64,000 nucleotides of DNA from Saccharicrinis sp965230625 (GCA_965230625.1 CBDDLL010000001.1:4774001-4838000), one strand, 5' to 3'; positions 10,143 to 19,506 are shown, counted from the first letter of the stretch. The notes: generated by a model not told the origin, from the sequence alone. A program made the numbers and translations.

Positions 10143-10891
10143 TTTTTCCTTTTCGTTCTTCTTCTTCTTTTTACAACTTTTACAATAGTATCCGTTACTA
10201 CAACTTGTTTTGGAACTATAACTACCCTTGTTTTATTACTGTCCCGCTCAGCAAACACCTGTTTTTCGTGCTTTAGTGTATCTATGTATTGATCAGCAAC
10301 AGTATCTTTCTTCGTTTCTGGCAATGGCGAATTTAAAACTACAGCATTACAAGTGGTATCTGCAATAACACAACTTCCATTAGGTAAAGGTTCTTGTTTT
10401 CCATTTACCTTGTTGATTTTTGTAACTGCTGATTCTACCTTAGTTTCTATCTCCACTTTGTTGTTTACTAATTCAGTATCCTTATCACTTTTGATTGGCT
10501 GGCTATTCTTTTCTTCAACTTCTTTCACTTCAATAGTATTTTTAATCATACTATCTGCAAGTATTATTGCTGGTTGAGAATTTTTTGGTTGTAATTCTTC
10601 CTCAATAACTATTTTATTATTAAGTATTTCTTTCGTTACAACATCATTATCGATATCAATATTACTTTTATTATGATTATAATAAACAGCACCAACACCA
10701 ATTACAATTGAGGGTACAATTATAGTAGAATAAATGTTAAACTGGTTAAGGCTTAACTTTAAAAATTGCTTAATTCGTACCTTGGTTTTTATCTTAATCC
10801 ACGAATTTGTGAATTCTGGTACAGTATATTCATTATATGTATCTAGTAATAACTCATCTAATGAGTCGATATATTGATTTTTATTGTTCAT
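10139..10891 (-). CDS. Single-pass membrane protein, putative anti-sigma or sensor component
   Basis: The ATG at 10891 is preceded by AAGGAAG; an upstream in-frame TTG at 10915 is possible but less likely. The order is a short cytoplasmic N-terminus (to about residue 45), one transmembrane segment (IIVPSIVIGVGAVYY, about 51-66), then a long charged periplasmic region of Glu/Lys/Val-rich sequence ending in RRRRTKRKK. It lacks a recognisable FecR domain or zinc anti-sigma motif. Its place between an ECF sigma factor and an outer-membrane barrel suggests it holds the sigma factor at the membrane (inference). It starts 20 bp after the sigma gene and overlaps the barrel gene by 4 nt. Confidence 0.7.
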   Translation of the reverse strand: MNNKNQYIDSLDELLLDTYNEYTVPEFTNSWIKIKTKVRIKQFLKLSLNQFNIYSTIIVPSIVIGVGAVYYNHNKSNIDIDNDVVTKEILNNKIVIEEELQPKNSQPAIILADSMIKNTIEVKEVEEKNSQPIKSDKDTELVNNKVEIETKVESAVTKINKVNGKQEPLPNGSCVIADTTCNAVVLNSPLPETKKDTVADQYIDTLKHEKQVFAERDSNKTRVVIVPKQVVVTDTIVKVVKRRRRTKRKK

Positions 10892-10911
10892 TGTTACTTC
10901 CTTTATTAAAT

Positions 10912-11490
10912 TCAATAAACTTTCAACAACGTCGATTTATTAGCAATCTCACTTAATTGCTGCTTAAGCATTTGCTTTGCTCGCGTTAATCTAGATCGAG
11001 ATGTTTCTTCTGCAATATCTAGTAATTCAGCTATTTCCTTATGTTTCATCCCGTCCATTACAGCCATATTTAAAACAGTTTTAAACGCTACAGGTATTTT
11101 ATCTACAGCTTCTATTACATCTTCTTTAGAAAATTTAGCATTAGAAGCATCAAAATATTCATCATTCTCATCATTAATGATAATATCATGTTTATCATCC
11201 AATGATTCTTCAAATATTTTTACTTTATTTTTTTTAAGATGATTAAGAGCCTGATTAATTATAATCCGCTTCATCCAATACAAAAAAGATCCTTTCCCTT
11301 GGTATTCGAACTTATCAATATGCGTAAACACTTTAATAAATCCTTCCTGAAGTACATCCTCAGCTTCATCATAATCTGTTATATATCTTCGGCACACACC
11401 CCTTAATATAGGTGCATACATCTTATATACTTTATGTTGAGCAGATGATTTCCCTTTTTTGCACTTGCTAACAATAATCGATTCTTCCAT
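10912..11490 (-). CDS. RNA polymerase sigma-70 factor, ECF subfamily
   Basis: 192 residues, usual ECF length. Region 2 is visible as YAPILRGVCRRYITDYDEAEDVLQEGFIKVF and the following FLYWMKRIIINQALNHLKK (about residues 25-85). Region 4 is AFKTVLNMAVMDGMKHKEIAELL with helix-turn-helix and SRSRLTRAKQMLKQQL (about 130-180). It should direct RNA polymerase to a small regulon. First gene of a three-gene operon; the T9SS beta-helix gene cluster directly downstream on the same strand is a natural candidate target. No self-regulatory promoter could be assigned in the upstream region by eye. Confidence 0.93.
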   Translation of the reverse strand: MEESIIVSKCKKGKSSAQHKVYKMYAPILRGVCRRYITDYDEAEDVLQEGFIKVFTHIDKFEYQGKGSFLYWMKRIIINQALNHLKKNKVKIFEESLDDKHDIIINDENDEYFDASNAKFSKEDVIEAVDKIPVAFKTVLNMAVMDGMKHKEIAELLDIAEETSRSRLTRAKQMLKQQLSEIANKSTLLKVY

Positions 11491-11807
11491 TTATAGGTTG
11501 ACTTGTTTATACTTTAGTTAAGGATTGATAAATTGTTATTTTGGTTGCGTACAATTATAACAACATGTTTAACAAAAACGCTCCCGATAAAATCATTTAT
11601 TTTTGATTTTTTTTGTTATTGATGCTTTAGTCAAGAATTACTTTAACTAGCCAACCATAAATTATTTAATAAGTGTTGTTTGATAACATTTTTGGAAATT
11701 AGTATTAATGCAATTAAATTTATTAGAATAATTGCATCATATATAAAATATTGATGCAATACCCATTAAAACAATTAAAAAAATAAGATCTATACACTAA
11801 ATCAATT
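11491..11807. other. Intergenic region upstream of the sigma factor and radical SAM genes
   Basis: Divergent promoter region of 317 bp between the sigma operon (minus) and the small ORF/radical SAM gene (plus). Very AT-rich; no operator, RNA element or terminator was recognised. Confidence 0.4.
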
Positions 11808-11900
11808 ATGTGTGTAATGAAAGGTGAAGATTATAATATGTCATTTCAACATAAACATAGAGTAATTAGCTTTCTTAATTCACACTTAAGCCAAACATGA
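11808..11900 (+). CDS. Tiny ORF (30 aa) directly before the radical SAM gene
   Basis: ATG at 11808 to TGA at 11898-11900; the product starts MCVMKGEDYN and ends SFLNSHLSQT. It stops 24 nt before the radical SAM start. It could be a leader or precursor peptide, or chance: the core has one Cys near the N-terminus and no repeated or Cys-rich core, so support is weak. Confidence 0.2.
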   Translation: MCVMKGEDYNMSFQHKHRVISFLNSHLSQT

Positions 11901-11924
11901 ATAATCAATCAAAACTTAAAGGCC

Positions 11925-13049
11925 ATGGATAACAATAGAAAAAAATTGCATCTTAAAATACTGAAAGAATTAGGATTAAAAGATAGTAATGTAAAAGGGT
12001 TTAGGCCTTTCAAATTGGATAGTTATCACATTTTAAAACTAATTTATATTGTAACTCGAAAAAATTATTATTCAAGATTAATAAATCTATATAAATGGTT
12101 ATATGATAGAAATAGGTCTATTCTCTTAAACTCATATCCTCTCGTGATTACCTTTGAAAGTAGTGTTAGTTGTAATTTAGCATGCCCTAATTGCGTTAAT
12201 GGAGCTAGATTACCATTTGGAGATAGAAATGGAATGGCTAGTATTAATACTATGAAGACAATAATTAATAAAGTATATAAAAAAAGTTTTCAATTTGCAT
12301 TTCATAATAATGGAGAACCATTTCTAAATAAAGAAATATTTAAAGGAATTAGATTTGCAAATCAAAAAGGGTTATGGACCTGCGCTCACAGTAATCTTAA
12401 TTATAAGGAGCCTGATTTTGCGAAAAATATTATAGATTCAAAATTAAATGATCTTGTAATTTCTTGTGATGGTGCTTCACAAGAAGTTTATGAGATATAT
12501 AGAAAGAAAGGAGATATTACTACAGTTTTTAAAAACATTGAAAAAATAGCAACATTAAAAAGAAAATATAAATCATTTTTCCCATTAATGACAGCAAAGT
12601 TTCATGTGTTTGATCATAATTGGCATGAAATTCTAAATTTTAAGAAAAGTGCTTTGGCAGCTGGAGTAAACAATGTTATTTTTTTAAAAGCATTTTCAAA
12701 TGGCATTTATAAAACAGGAAGAGCAGGAACTGAAAAGGTATTTAATTTAAGCAAGTTAGAGTGGGAAACTCCCAAAAGGAAACTAATATGTCCACACGTT
12801 TGGAGTGAAGAAGTTCATATTGATTATGATGGAGGAATAATGCCTTGTGGAAATGGTTATGAGGCTAATCATTTGTTTTTAAAACATGAAGATACAATAA
12901 ACAAAAGTATCCAAGAACAACTAAATACAAAAGACTTTATTAGAGTCCGAAAATTTTTCTCAAACAATTTTAATATACCAAGAGAAAGTTTACCTCTACT
13001 TTGTAAAAGTTGCGAATATACAATTAGAAACAATAACAACACATACTAA
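11925..13049 (+). CDS. Radical SAM/SPASM domain enzyme
   Basis: 374 residues. The radical SAM cluster motif CNLACPNC lies at about residues 84-91 in the order strand-CX3CX2C, followed by FHNNGEPFLNKEIF (the GE motif region) and LVISCDGASQEVYEIYRKKG, which resembles the SAM-binding strand of SPASM enzymes. C-terminal cysteines at CPHVW, GGIMPCGNGYE and LLCKSCEYT form a SPASM-type auxiliary Fe-S site. These enzymes mature peptides or proteins or modify small molecules. The substrate is not evident: the only peptide-sized neighbour is the weak 30-aa ORF upstream, and the next gene is a lipoprotein. Confidence 0.88.
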   Translation: MDNNRKKLHLKILKELGLKDSNVKGFRPFKLDSYHILKLIYIVTRKNYYSRLINLYKWLYDRNRSILLNSYPLVITFESSVSCNLACPNCVNGARLPFGDRNGMASINTMKTIINKVYKKSFQFAFHNNGEPFLNKEIFKGIRFANQKGLWTCAHSNLNYKEPDFAKNIIDSKLNDLVISCDGASQEVYEIYRKKGDITTVFKNIEKIATLKRKYKSFFPLMTAKFHVFDHNWHEILNFKKSALAAGVNNVIFLKAFSNGIYKTGRAGTEKVFNLSKLEWETPKRKLICPHVWSEEVHIDYDGGIMPCGNGYEANHLFLKHEDTINKSIQEQLNTKDFIRVRKFFSNNFNIPRESLPLLCKSCEYTIRNNNNTY

Positions 13050-13291
13050 AAAAATATAGATCCGGTATAGTTTATCTCTTTTTAGAATTATTCATTAACG
13101 GTAAAACTTTCCTCTTTTTATTAATCTCAAGCTTTTATGTCATTACTAAAAAGCATTCTTCAATTAGGTTTCAATATCTAATAACTTTTTTAAAACTTGA
13201 CCTGAATTTTAATATTTTAATTAATATAATACGCAACCATTAACAAAAAAAAGCATCTACGAGGAAGACAACCCAAAAAATGACATTATTT

Positions 13292-13747
13292 ATGAAAAAG
13301 TTAATTCCTTACTTATGCACCGTTACCTTATTATTTACAATGTGTTCTAAACAAATAGATGATGCTGGTAATAGTAATTTTTCACTATTAAATGGAAATA
13401 AATATATTATAGAAGTTGATAGAATTTTAAACTTGCAAAACATCCATTTCCCAAATGATAAGTTAGAAGAAGATGACTATTTTAAAATATACGAACCTAT
13501 TCATTACAATATTGAATTTTCTAAAGATGGTAAAGCTATATCCATTGAACCAGGTTCATTGAAAGGAGAACTTAAAAACAATAGTGAAAAATCAATAACA
13601 TTCGAGCTTATTAAAGGAGTATTTGCTGGTGGCCGATTTACAATTTGGAAGAATAGTGAGTTTTTTGAATTTGAAAATACGATTTTTGGTTCAGGTGTTC
13701 CAATTATTAAAAGTGAACGTGGGAAGCTAGATTTAACAACCAACTGA
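13292..13747 (+). CDS. Small lipoprotein, unknown function
   Basis: The ATG at 13292 (MKKLIPYLCTVTLLFTMCSK) gives a typical lipoprotein signal with Cys18 as the lipidation site; an ATG four codons earlier (13280) is less likely. The mature part is a beta-rich domain of about 135 residues (NKYIIEVDRILNLQN, ISIEPGSLKGELKN, GGRFTIWKNSEFFEFEN) reminiscent of lipocalin-like or META-like small domains, but no family can be assigned. An IS element sits about 40 bp after its stop without damaging it. Confidence 0.7.
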   Translation: MKKLIPYLCTVTLLFTMCSKQIDDAGNSNFSLLNGNKYIIEVDRILNLQNIHFPNDKLEEDDYFKIYEPIHYNIEFSKDGKAISIEPGSLKGELKNNSEKSITFELIKGVFAGGRFTIWKNSEFFEFENTIFGSGVPIIKSERGKLDLTTN

Positions 13748-13786
13748 TTACAATTTATTTTAAAACAGACAATTTTATTAGAGTAT

Positions 13787-15217
13787 TTGACCATCTCCCG
13801 TTTTTAACAATTGAAATCCAGGTCAAGGGTTAACTGGCCTTTGCCTGGGGAGATTTCAGGTACAGGCAAGAATGCCCTGGGTGTGGTGTTGGCCATTAAC
13901 ACTTTAACTATCGTGCTGATTTTATAGTATATGAAATTGAACAATTCATAGCTTTTCTCTTTGTTCATGGTCTTAATGCCGCTACTTAGGATTAGTTTAT
14001 GGTGTAGCGATGAAATTGAACTGTATATCAAGCTCATCGCGATTGTAAGTATTGCCAACATGCTCTGAAGTCCTTCGAATGTTTTTATTTGTATGTCTTC
14101 TAATCCATAACAAGATTTTATGTGGCGGTGATATTCTTCAATCTTCCAACGGAACCCATAAGCCTTAAAAGCTTCGCTGATCACCCCAACAATTGATTCC
14201 TTTGGTGAACGTGTCAGCAACCAGCAATAACCGCCGTTCTTTCTTTTTGTAACAACCAGCCATAATTCATATAACTTGCCTTTGACTTGATATTTAACTT
14301 TTATGGCCCCACATTCATACTTTAACAACTTCTTTTTGCTTTTCTGAATCTTGGTTGCCGTCAGTTCCATGAACAAAGGAATCTTCCTGCTGATTTTATT
14401 GACAGGCAATTCTTCCCCTTTATAAATTAACTTTGTTTTTGCGTTTAACCGTAGGATGAAGTTATTGTCTTGGGTAATTATGTGATCACGACAGATTGGC
14501 CTGTCCATGCCACGGTCAAATATATGGGTAACATCCTTATCTATTACGGAGTTTACTTCTTCAATGGCTTCAATTACCTCTTTGTTTTCACTTTTTGCCC
14601 CATGGTCAAAACTATAAAGCTTGTTAATAAGGGGAGTCATCTGGTGGTCTTTACTGAAATGGACAACATCCATTAACCAATAACCAAGCCCAATACTGCC
14701 TTTGTCCCCATCTTTTACATAGTCCAGCCCATCCATAAACTTTGCATACTTCTTCTGAATATCCGAACCATCAAACAAAATATAATCTCCATGATGGATT
14801 TTCCCTTTTACACTTTCCATATGCCCTCTAAATAGCTTCTTGAAAAAGCCCAACTTGTTATAATGGTTGCGGAAACGCTTTGTTGTCTGGCTTAAGGAAA
14901 TATTGTCGTTAATGCCCGATGCTATTTTATTGACCAATACGGTTCCTGTTTTTAAAATTCCTGTGATCATTTCTCTTATGCAACGGCTTTCTGGTTTTGT
15001 CATGTGATTTGAAAACTTAAGAAAATATCCGCTTATCTTGTTCTGAACCTGTTTTGTTAATACTTTTGACATAAAGCTGGTTGTTTTTGTTTTTTTTGTT
15101 TGTGGTTATTCAAAAATAACATTTTCAATCAGCTTTCCTTATGTGTTAATATTAATCAATCCCTTGTCAATACAGGAATTCACGAAATATAAAATCCGGT
15201 TTTCGGGAGATGGTCAA
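13787..15217. mobile_element. Complete IS4-family insertion sequence (1431 bp)
   Basis: The ends are 14-bp perfect inverted repeats: TTGACCATCTCCCG at 13787-13800 and its complement CGGGAGATGGTCAA at 15204-15217. The element is flanked by a 13-bp direct repeat TTTATTAGAGTAT at 13774-13786 and 15218-15230, the target-site duplication (the boundary is ambiguous by one base). Long duplications of 11-13 bp fit the IS4 family. The intact repeats and intact transposase indicate a recent insertion between the lipoprotein and AlkD-like genes. Confidence 0.93.
13804..15072 (-). CDS. IS4-family transposase
   Basis: 422 residues with an RNase H-like DDE core. The first catalytic Asp region is GDYILFDGSDIQKKYA (about residue 100), the second is DVTHIFDRGMDRP (about residue 180), and the IS4-type Y-(2)-R-(3)-E-(6)-K signature is visible as YGFRWKIEEYHRHIKSCYG (about 300). 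It is carried on the minus strand of the 1431-bp element. Both ends of the element are intact, so it is probably functional. Confidence 0.92.
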   Translation of the reverse strand: MSKVLTKQVQNKISGYFLKFSNHMTKPESRCIREMITGILKTGTVLVNKIASGINDNISLSQTTKRFRNHYNKLGFFKKLFRGHMESVKGKIHHGDYILFDGSDIQKKYAKFMDGLDYVKDGDKGSIGLGYWLMDVVHFSKDHQMTPLINKLYSFDHGAKSENKEVIEAIEEVNSVIDKDVTHIFDRGMDRPICRDHIITQDNNFILRLNAKTKLIYKGEELPVNKISRKIPLFMELTATKIQKSKKKLLKYECGAIKVKYQVKGKLYELWLVVTKRKNGGYCWLLTRSPKESIVGVISEAFKAYGFRWKIEEYHRHIKSCYGLEDIQIKTFEGLQSMLAILTIAMSLIYSSISSLHHKLILSSGIKTMNKEKSYELFNFIYYKISTIVKVLMANTTPRAFLPVPEISPGKGQLTLDLDFNC

Positions 15218-15346
15218 TTTATTAGAGTATTACTTGCAATTCTTGATTTTATGCAAATTACAACTAGCCATTTTTAATGACAATGTAAAATATTAAAAGT
15301 ATAAGTTTTTATATTTAGCTGCTTAAAATTAAGAAACATACTCAAA

Positions 15347-16048
15347 ATGAATATAATTATACAAGATATTATTACCTCTTTAGAGGGCTTTTCGGATGAA
15401 AAAAGAATTGAATTTGCTAAAAAGTCTTATCCAACTTCGATGAAAGTGATAGGTGTTATTGTACCTAACGAAAAAATAATATTGAAGGAATTAATTGCTC
15501 AAACCCAAAAGTATTCGGGAAGAGAAAAATTGGAATTAGCTAAAGAATTGGCAAACACTAATATTTTTGAGTGTCAACACATTGCTTTCGAATACATATC
15601 AAAAAACAAAAAGGCATTAAATGAACTAACCGAGAAGGATTTGGATGAGTTTAATAAAAACTTGGACAATTGGGTTTCGGTAGATTGTTATAGTGCTTAC
15701 TTATTGGGTTATGCATGGAGAGAAAATAAGATTTCTACGGATAAAATAAAATCCTTTTATCAATCGGATAACTTCTGGATAAGAAGGTGTGCAATTGTTG
15801 CAACTGTTTCTTTAAACCAAAAGGCTCGAGGTGGAAAGGGCGATGCAGAACGTACTATTGAAATTTGCAAACTAGCAATAAATGATCATGCTGATATGAT
15901 AAACAAAGCTTTATCATGGGCATTAAGAGAATTAGCCAAAATAGAGAAAGGACCAGTTATTCGGTTTATCGATGAATTTAAAGATAAATTACATCCCAAA
16001 GTTATAAGAGAAGTAAATAATAAACTTGATAAAGGTACTAAGAATTAA
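15347..16048 (+). CDS. DNA alkylation repair / AlkD-like HEAT-repeat protein
   Basis: 233 residues, all helical, of the size of the AlkD/AlkC-like superfamily. Motifs include YSGREKLELAKELANT (helix pairs), VDCYSAYLLGYAW, NFWIRRCAIVATVSLNQKARGG and INKALSWALRELAK, which match the conserved W-hydrophobic-R-R segments of DNA-glycosylase HEAT proteins. The family excises alkylated bases, but many members are uncharacterised, and the catalytic Asp/Trp pair of AlkD was not traced with certainty. It is convergent with the PPi-PFK gene across a shared terminator. Confidence 0.8.
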   Translation: MNIIIQDIITSLEGFSDEKRIEFAKKSYPTSMKVIGVIVPNEKIILKELIAQTQKYSGREKLELAKELANTNIFECQHIAFEYISKNKKALNELTEKDLDEFNKNLDNWVSVDCYSAYLLGYAWRENKISTDKIKSFYQSDNFWIRRCAIVATVSLNQKARGGKGDAERTIEICKLAINDHADMINKALSWALRELAKIEKGPVIRFIDEFKDKLHPKVIREVNNKLDKGTKN

Positions 16049-16068
16049 TACTTAACACTCACACAAAC

Positions 16069-16103
16069 AAAAAACCCATCGAGCATATGCTGATGGGTTT
16101 TTC
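16069..16103. terminator. Bidirectional intrinsic terminator between the AlkD-like and PPi-PFK genes
   Basis: AAAAACCCATC at 16070-16080 pairs with GATGGGTTTTT at 16092-16102; the inner AGCATATGCT extends the stem after a single bulge. A-run and T-run on either side give a U-tract on both strands. Confidence 0.85.
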
Positions 16104-16120
16104 TTTATATCTAGTATTTA

Positions 16121-17767
16121 TTATTTGCTTTCTTCAACCAAAGTTTTTGTTGGAAGATCACATACTTCGCTAGGTCCGAAATATTGGATTGGACCAGGGT
16201 AAACATATTTAGTGTTTGTAGCCCAGTCTTCACGTTTTTCTGTTAAAGCCTTATAAGGTGCACCATCTAAACGCACTAAAGCTTTTTGAATTACAGGCTT
16301 CATTTTTCCATGACGACGCTCCATGTTCATCATCATTGTAACAGGTACACCACCAGCGATCCATTCATCAGCAGATGCAGTAAGGTTGCGTACAGACGAC
16401 ATATAACCTGATTTTCCTTCAGCAATTAGAACAGAAGCTGTATATCCTAATGAATAACAGTAATCCGCATCAAAGTTAGAAGGAGCAGCACAACGACCTT
16501 CGTATCCAAAGAAGTGTACTTGAGCAGCAAATTTACCTGCATACTCACCTGCTTTTTTCATCTTTTTCAACTTAGCTTTAACCATATCGCTTAATAGCTT
16601 TTCTGTCTCAATCATCGAAACCTGAACGTTTCCGTGAGGATCGCGATCTAACATTAACTGGTTAGCAAAAGAATTTGGTAAGCTTTTGAAGATTTCAGCC
16701 ATTTCAGCAGAAAGTTTTGTTACTACAAATTCTCTTTTTTCCTTGTTAGTTTCAAAAACATTCACTTCAGCCTCGTGATGAGCTAATAGATCATTTAATT
16801 CTGAAATTAACTTTTTCATAGCAGGAATAAACTCTACTAATCCTTCAGGAATAAGCACTGTTCCAAAGTTTTCACCATTAGCAGCACGCTTAGCTACAAC
16901 CTTTGCAATATCTTCTACAACTTGGTCTAGAGTCATGTTGTTTGCTTCAACTTCCTCTGAAACAATTGTTACATTAGGCTGAGTTTGAAGTGAACACTCT
17001 AAAGCAATATGAGAAGCTGAACGACCCATTAACTTAATAAAGTGCCAGTATTTTTTAGCTGAGTTAGCATCACGCTGAATATTACCAATTAACTCGCTAT
17101 ATACTTTACACGCAGTATCAAAACCAAACGAAGTTTCAATCATTTCGTTTTTAAGGTCACCATCAATAGTTTTTGGTACACCAATAACTTGTACTCCTGC
17201 ATCTTTTTGTAAAAAGTATTCAGCTAATACACATGCGTTAGTATTGGAATCGTCACCTCCAATAATAACCAATGCATTAATACCTAATTCTTTACAATTA
17301 GCTAAACCTTTATCAAATTGTTCTGTTTCTTCTAATTTTGTTCTACCCGAACCAATAATATCAAAACCGCCAGTATTTCTGTAGTGATCAATGATATCGT
17401 CGGTTAATTCTTGGTAGTTATTATCAACTAATCCACCAGGACCGCCTAAGAAACCATAAACTTTGTTTGCTGGGTTCAATTTCTTTAATCCGTCGTAAAT
17501 TCCCGAAATAACGTTATGACCTCCTGGAGCTTGACCACCAGATAAAATTAAACCTACACCAATAGGTTCTGTTGTAGCAGAAGATTCACCTTCTTCGAAG
17601 GATAAAACAGGCATTCCGTAAGTGTTAGGGAATAATTCCTTAATTTCATCTTGATTAGCTACAGATTCTGTGTTTTTTCCTTCTACAATCTTTACAGATC
17701 CATTTAGTGCCTTTGGCAACTTTGGAGAATAGCTCTCCCTTGCGATTTGAAGTGGACTTTTAATCAT
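16121..17767 (-). CDS. pfp: Diphosphate--fructose-6-phosphate 1-phosphotransferase (PPi-dependent phosphofructokinase)
   Basis: Reversibly converts fructose 6-phosphate and PPi to fructose 1,6-bisphosphate and phosphate in cytosolic glycolysis/gluconeogenesis. The ATG at 17767 (MIKSPLQIARESYSP) is chosen over an in-frame TTG at 17776, giving 548 residues, the long-form length. Motifs: GGQAPGGHNVI at the phosphate-binding loop, GGDDSNTNA and GVPKTIDGDLKN. The Asp after GGD and the Lys of PKTIDGD replace the Gly residues of ATP enzymes and mark PPi use. MGRSASHIALECSL binds the sugar phosphate. Monocistronic, ending at the bidirectional terminator. A methylglyoxal synthase gene lies about 1.2 kb upstream on the same strand. 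Confidence 0.95.
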   Translation of the reverse strand: MIKSPLQIARESYSPKLPKALNGSVKIVEGKNTESVANQDEIKELFPNTYGMPVLSFEEGESSATTEPIGVGLILSGGQAPGGHNVISGIYDGLKKLNPANKVYGFLGGPGGLVDNNYQELTDDIIDHYRNTGGFDIIGSGRTKLEETEQFDKGLANCKELGINALVIIGGDDSNTNACVLAEYFLQKDAGVQVIGVPKTIDGDLKNEMIETSFGFDTACKVYSELIGNIQRDANSAKKYWHFIKLMGRSASHIALECSLQTQPNVTIVSEEVEANNMTLDQVVEDIAKVVAKRAANGENFGTVLIPEGLVEFIPAMKKLISELNDLLAHHEAEVNVFETNKEKREFVVTKLSAEMAEIFKSLPNSFANQLMLDRDPHGNVQVSMIETEKLLSDMVKAKLKKMKKAGEYAGKFAAQVHFFGYEGRCAAPSNFDADYCYSLGYTASVLIAEGKSGYMSSVRNLTASADEWIAGGVPVTMMMNMERRHGKMKPVIQKALVRLDGAPYKALTEKREDWATNTKYVYPGPIQYFGPSEVCDLPTKTLVEESK

Positions 17768-18291
17768 CTTATCCAAATTAAAATATAGTTTTAGAAATCA
17801 TTTTTTCTATAAAAAAGAAAATACTAGCTTATAAACCCGATTTTCAATAATCTGCAAAATTGTTCATATTTTTTCAAATTAAAAATATTTAGTAACTAAT
17901 ATTTACAATTTAACACTTTTTTAAACTCTTATACTTTCGGTTAATCCTAACTTAAGCTTAAAATCTCATTTTCAATAACAAAACTCACTTTTCTCTAGCT
18001 ATGGAGATAAACCTATTTTAATAAACAATATTGGTAATTAAACATTGACAACACTCACATAACCCTCATTATCTATAATTTACATCCTCACAAGTATACT
18101 CATTAATATTCCTAAACAATACAACTTATAAAACCTTAAATAATTCTTAGTATAAATTACAAATGAAATATTAACAAAATATTACTCAACATTAAATAAA
18201 CACTTAAGCTTTTTGTTTTCAACAGATACAATTATCAATCGTTAGATTTAACACAAAAGACATGAGGATGATTTACAAGATGTAAAAACAT
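17768..18291. other. Intergenic region upstream of PPi-PFK
   Basis: 524 bp, extremely AT-rich, presumably containing the pfp promoter. No ORF, RNA element or clear operator was seen. Confidence 0.4.
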
Positions 18292-18332
18292 AAAAAAAGA
18301 GACTACTTATACTAAAGTAATCTCTTTATTCT
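18292..18332. terminator. Intrinsic terminator after the small secreted protein gene
   Basis: AAAGAGACTACTT pairs with AAGTAATCTCTTT around a short loop (arms about 18297-18309 and 18314-18327). The A-run before it gives a U-tract for minus-strand transcripts of the gene at 18355-18804. Confidence 0.75.
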
Positions 18333-18354
18333 TTTGATGGAATTGTGCCTAGTC

Positions 18355-18804
18355 CTACTTAAATAAATACATCATTCTGCGTTGCGAATTCGGTACCCCA
18401 ATTATATTATTTAAGTAATCTTCTTTTTTATTTAAGTTACCTTTTTGAACATATCCTTCTCCATATGGAATTTTACATCCCCATGAACCAGACATTATTT
18501 TTTTGTTCATATCTGTTACTTTAACGATAGTATGAACACCCACAGTAATAATACAAGTTTTATAACCAGCAGCTTCTTCTAACGAAGCAGCCATATTATC
18601 TTTTGTTAATACAATTGATTTAGCAGCTTGCTTATAAGCTATTTTATTGAAGCTGGATATAGGTGAATATATATTAACTTCTTCATTCTCGTAAGAAACT
18701 ACATTAGAAGTAAATTCTTTAATCACCTCATCTTTTGCTTGTTGGGCATTAGAATTTAAAGCAAATATTGATACTAACAATAATAAAATAAAATTAGTTT
18801 TCAT
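18355..18804 (-). CDS. Small secreted protein, unknown function
   Basis: Start taken at the ATG at 18804 (MKTNFILLLLVSIFALNSNAQQ), which gives a clean signal peptide; the frame is open to 18843. The mature part of about 125 residues contains IVLTKDNMAASLEEAAGYK, KTCIITVGVHTIVKV and GSWGCKIPYGEGYV and has two cysteines that could form a disulfide. No family was recognised. Single gene with its own terminator. Confidence 0.7.
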   Translation of the reverse strand: MKTNFILLLLVSIFALNSNAQQAKDEVIKEFTSNVVSYENEEVNIYSPISSFNKIAYKQAAKSIVLTKDNMAASLEEAAGYKTCIITVGVHTIVKVTDMNKKIMSGSWGCKIPYGEGYVQKGNLNKKEDYLNNIIGVPNSQRRMMYLFK

Positions 18805-18944
18805 AAACTTTGTTTTAGTTAAAAATGAAATTATAAACATCAAATTAACGATATTTATCTTTAAAAGTTACCCTTTAATCAAAAAATAACATAAAAATAA
18901 ATCTCATCTCAATTCATTACATCAATTTAAATACTGGTATTCTG

Positions 18945-19319
18945 TTAGTTATTAACAACTATTCCTTTTAATACTAATTCTGCAGTAGCAGGGTTAGTGG
19001 CCAGAGGAATATTATGTACATCACAAATCCTCATTAACATATTAATATCTGGTTCGTGTGGATGTTTATCTAAAGGATCCCTAAAAAAGAAAACTCCTTT
19101 AACAATACCCTCTACAATTTGAGCTGCAATCTGTGCATCCCCTCCTAATGGTCCTGACTGAACCCTCTCAACTTTTAATCCTGCATTTTGAGCATGTTTA
19201 CCAGTTGTTCCGGTTGCTATAATCTCAATATTGGCTGTATCTAATACATCCAAATGCTTATTTAAAAAAGAAACCATTTCGGCTTTTTTCCCATCATGGG
19301 CTATCACTGCTATTTTCAT
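18945..19319 (-). CDS. mgsA: Methylglyoxal synthase
   Basis: Converts dihydroxyacetone phosphate to methylglyoxal and phosphate in the cytosol, a bypass used when phosphate limits lower glycolysis. 124 residues. The family motifs are all visible: IAVIAHDGKK at the start, IIATGTTG (phosphate-binding loop), SGPLGGDAQIAAQI with the catalytic Asp, FFRDPLDKHPHEPDI and IPLATNPATAEL. Monocistronic; it stands near the PPi-PFK gene, and both act on the triose/hexose phosphate balance. Confidence 0.95.
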   Translation of the reverse strand: MKIAVIAHDGKKAEMVSFLNKHLDVLDTANIEIIATGTTGKHAQNAGLKVERVQSGPLGGDAQIAAQIVEGIVKGVFFFRDPLDKHPHEPDINMLMRICDVHNIPLATNPATAELVLKGIVVNN

Positions 19320-19506
19320 ACAGATTAACTATTTTTTTATGTTTTGTATTAAAACATTATAATAATATAAAAGTCAAAAATATAGTTTTTTAGCTCATAG
19401 CAGTTAAATTAAGCTATTAACTTACTTAATAGTTTGTTTGTTTTTGGTGATTAGTTATTGATAAAATCTACATATGTCTCAAAATCAACCACTCCCAAAA
19501 ACAATA

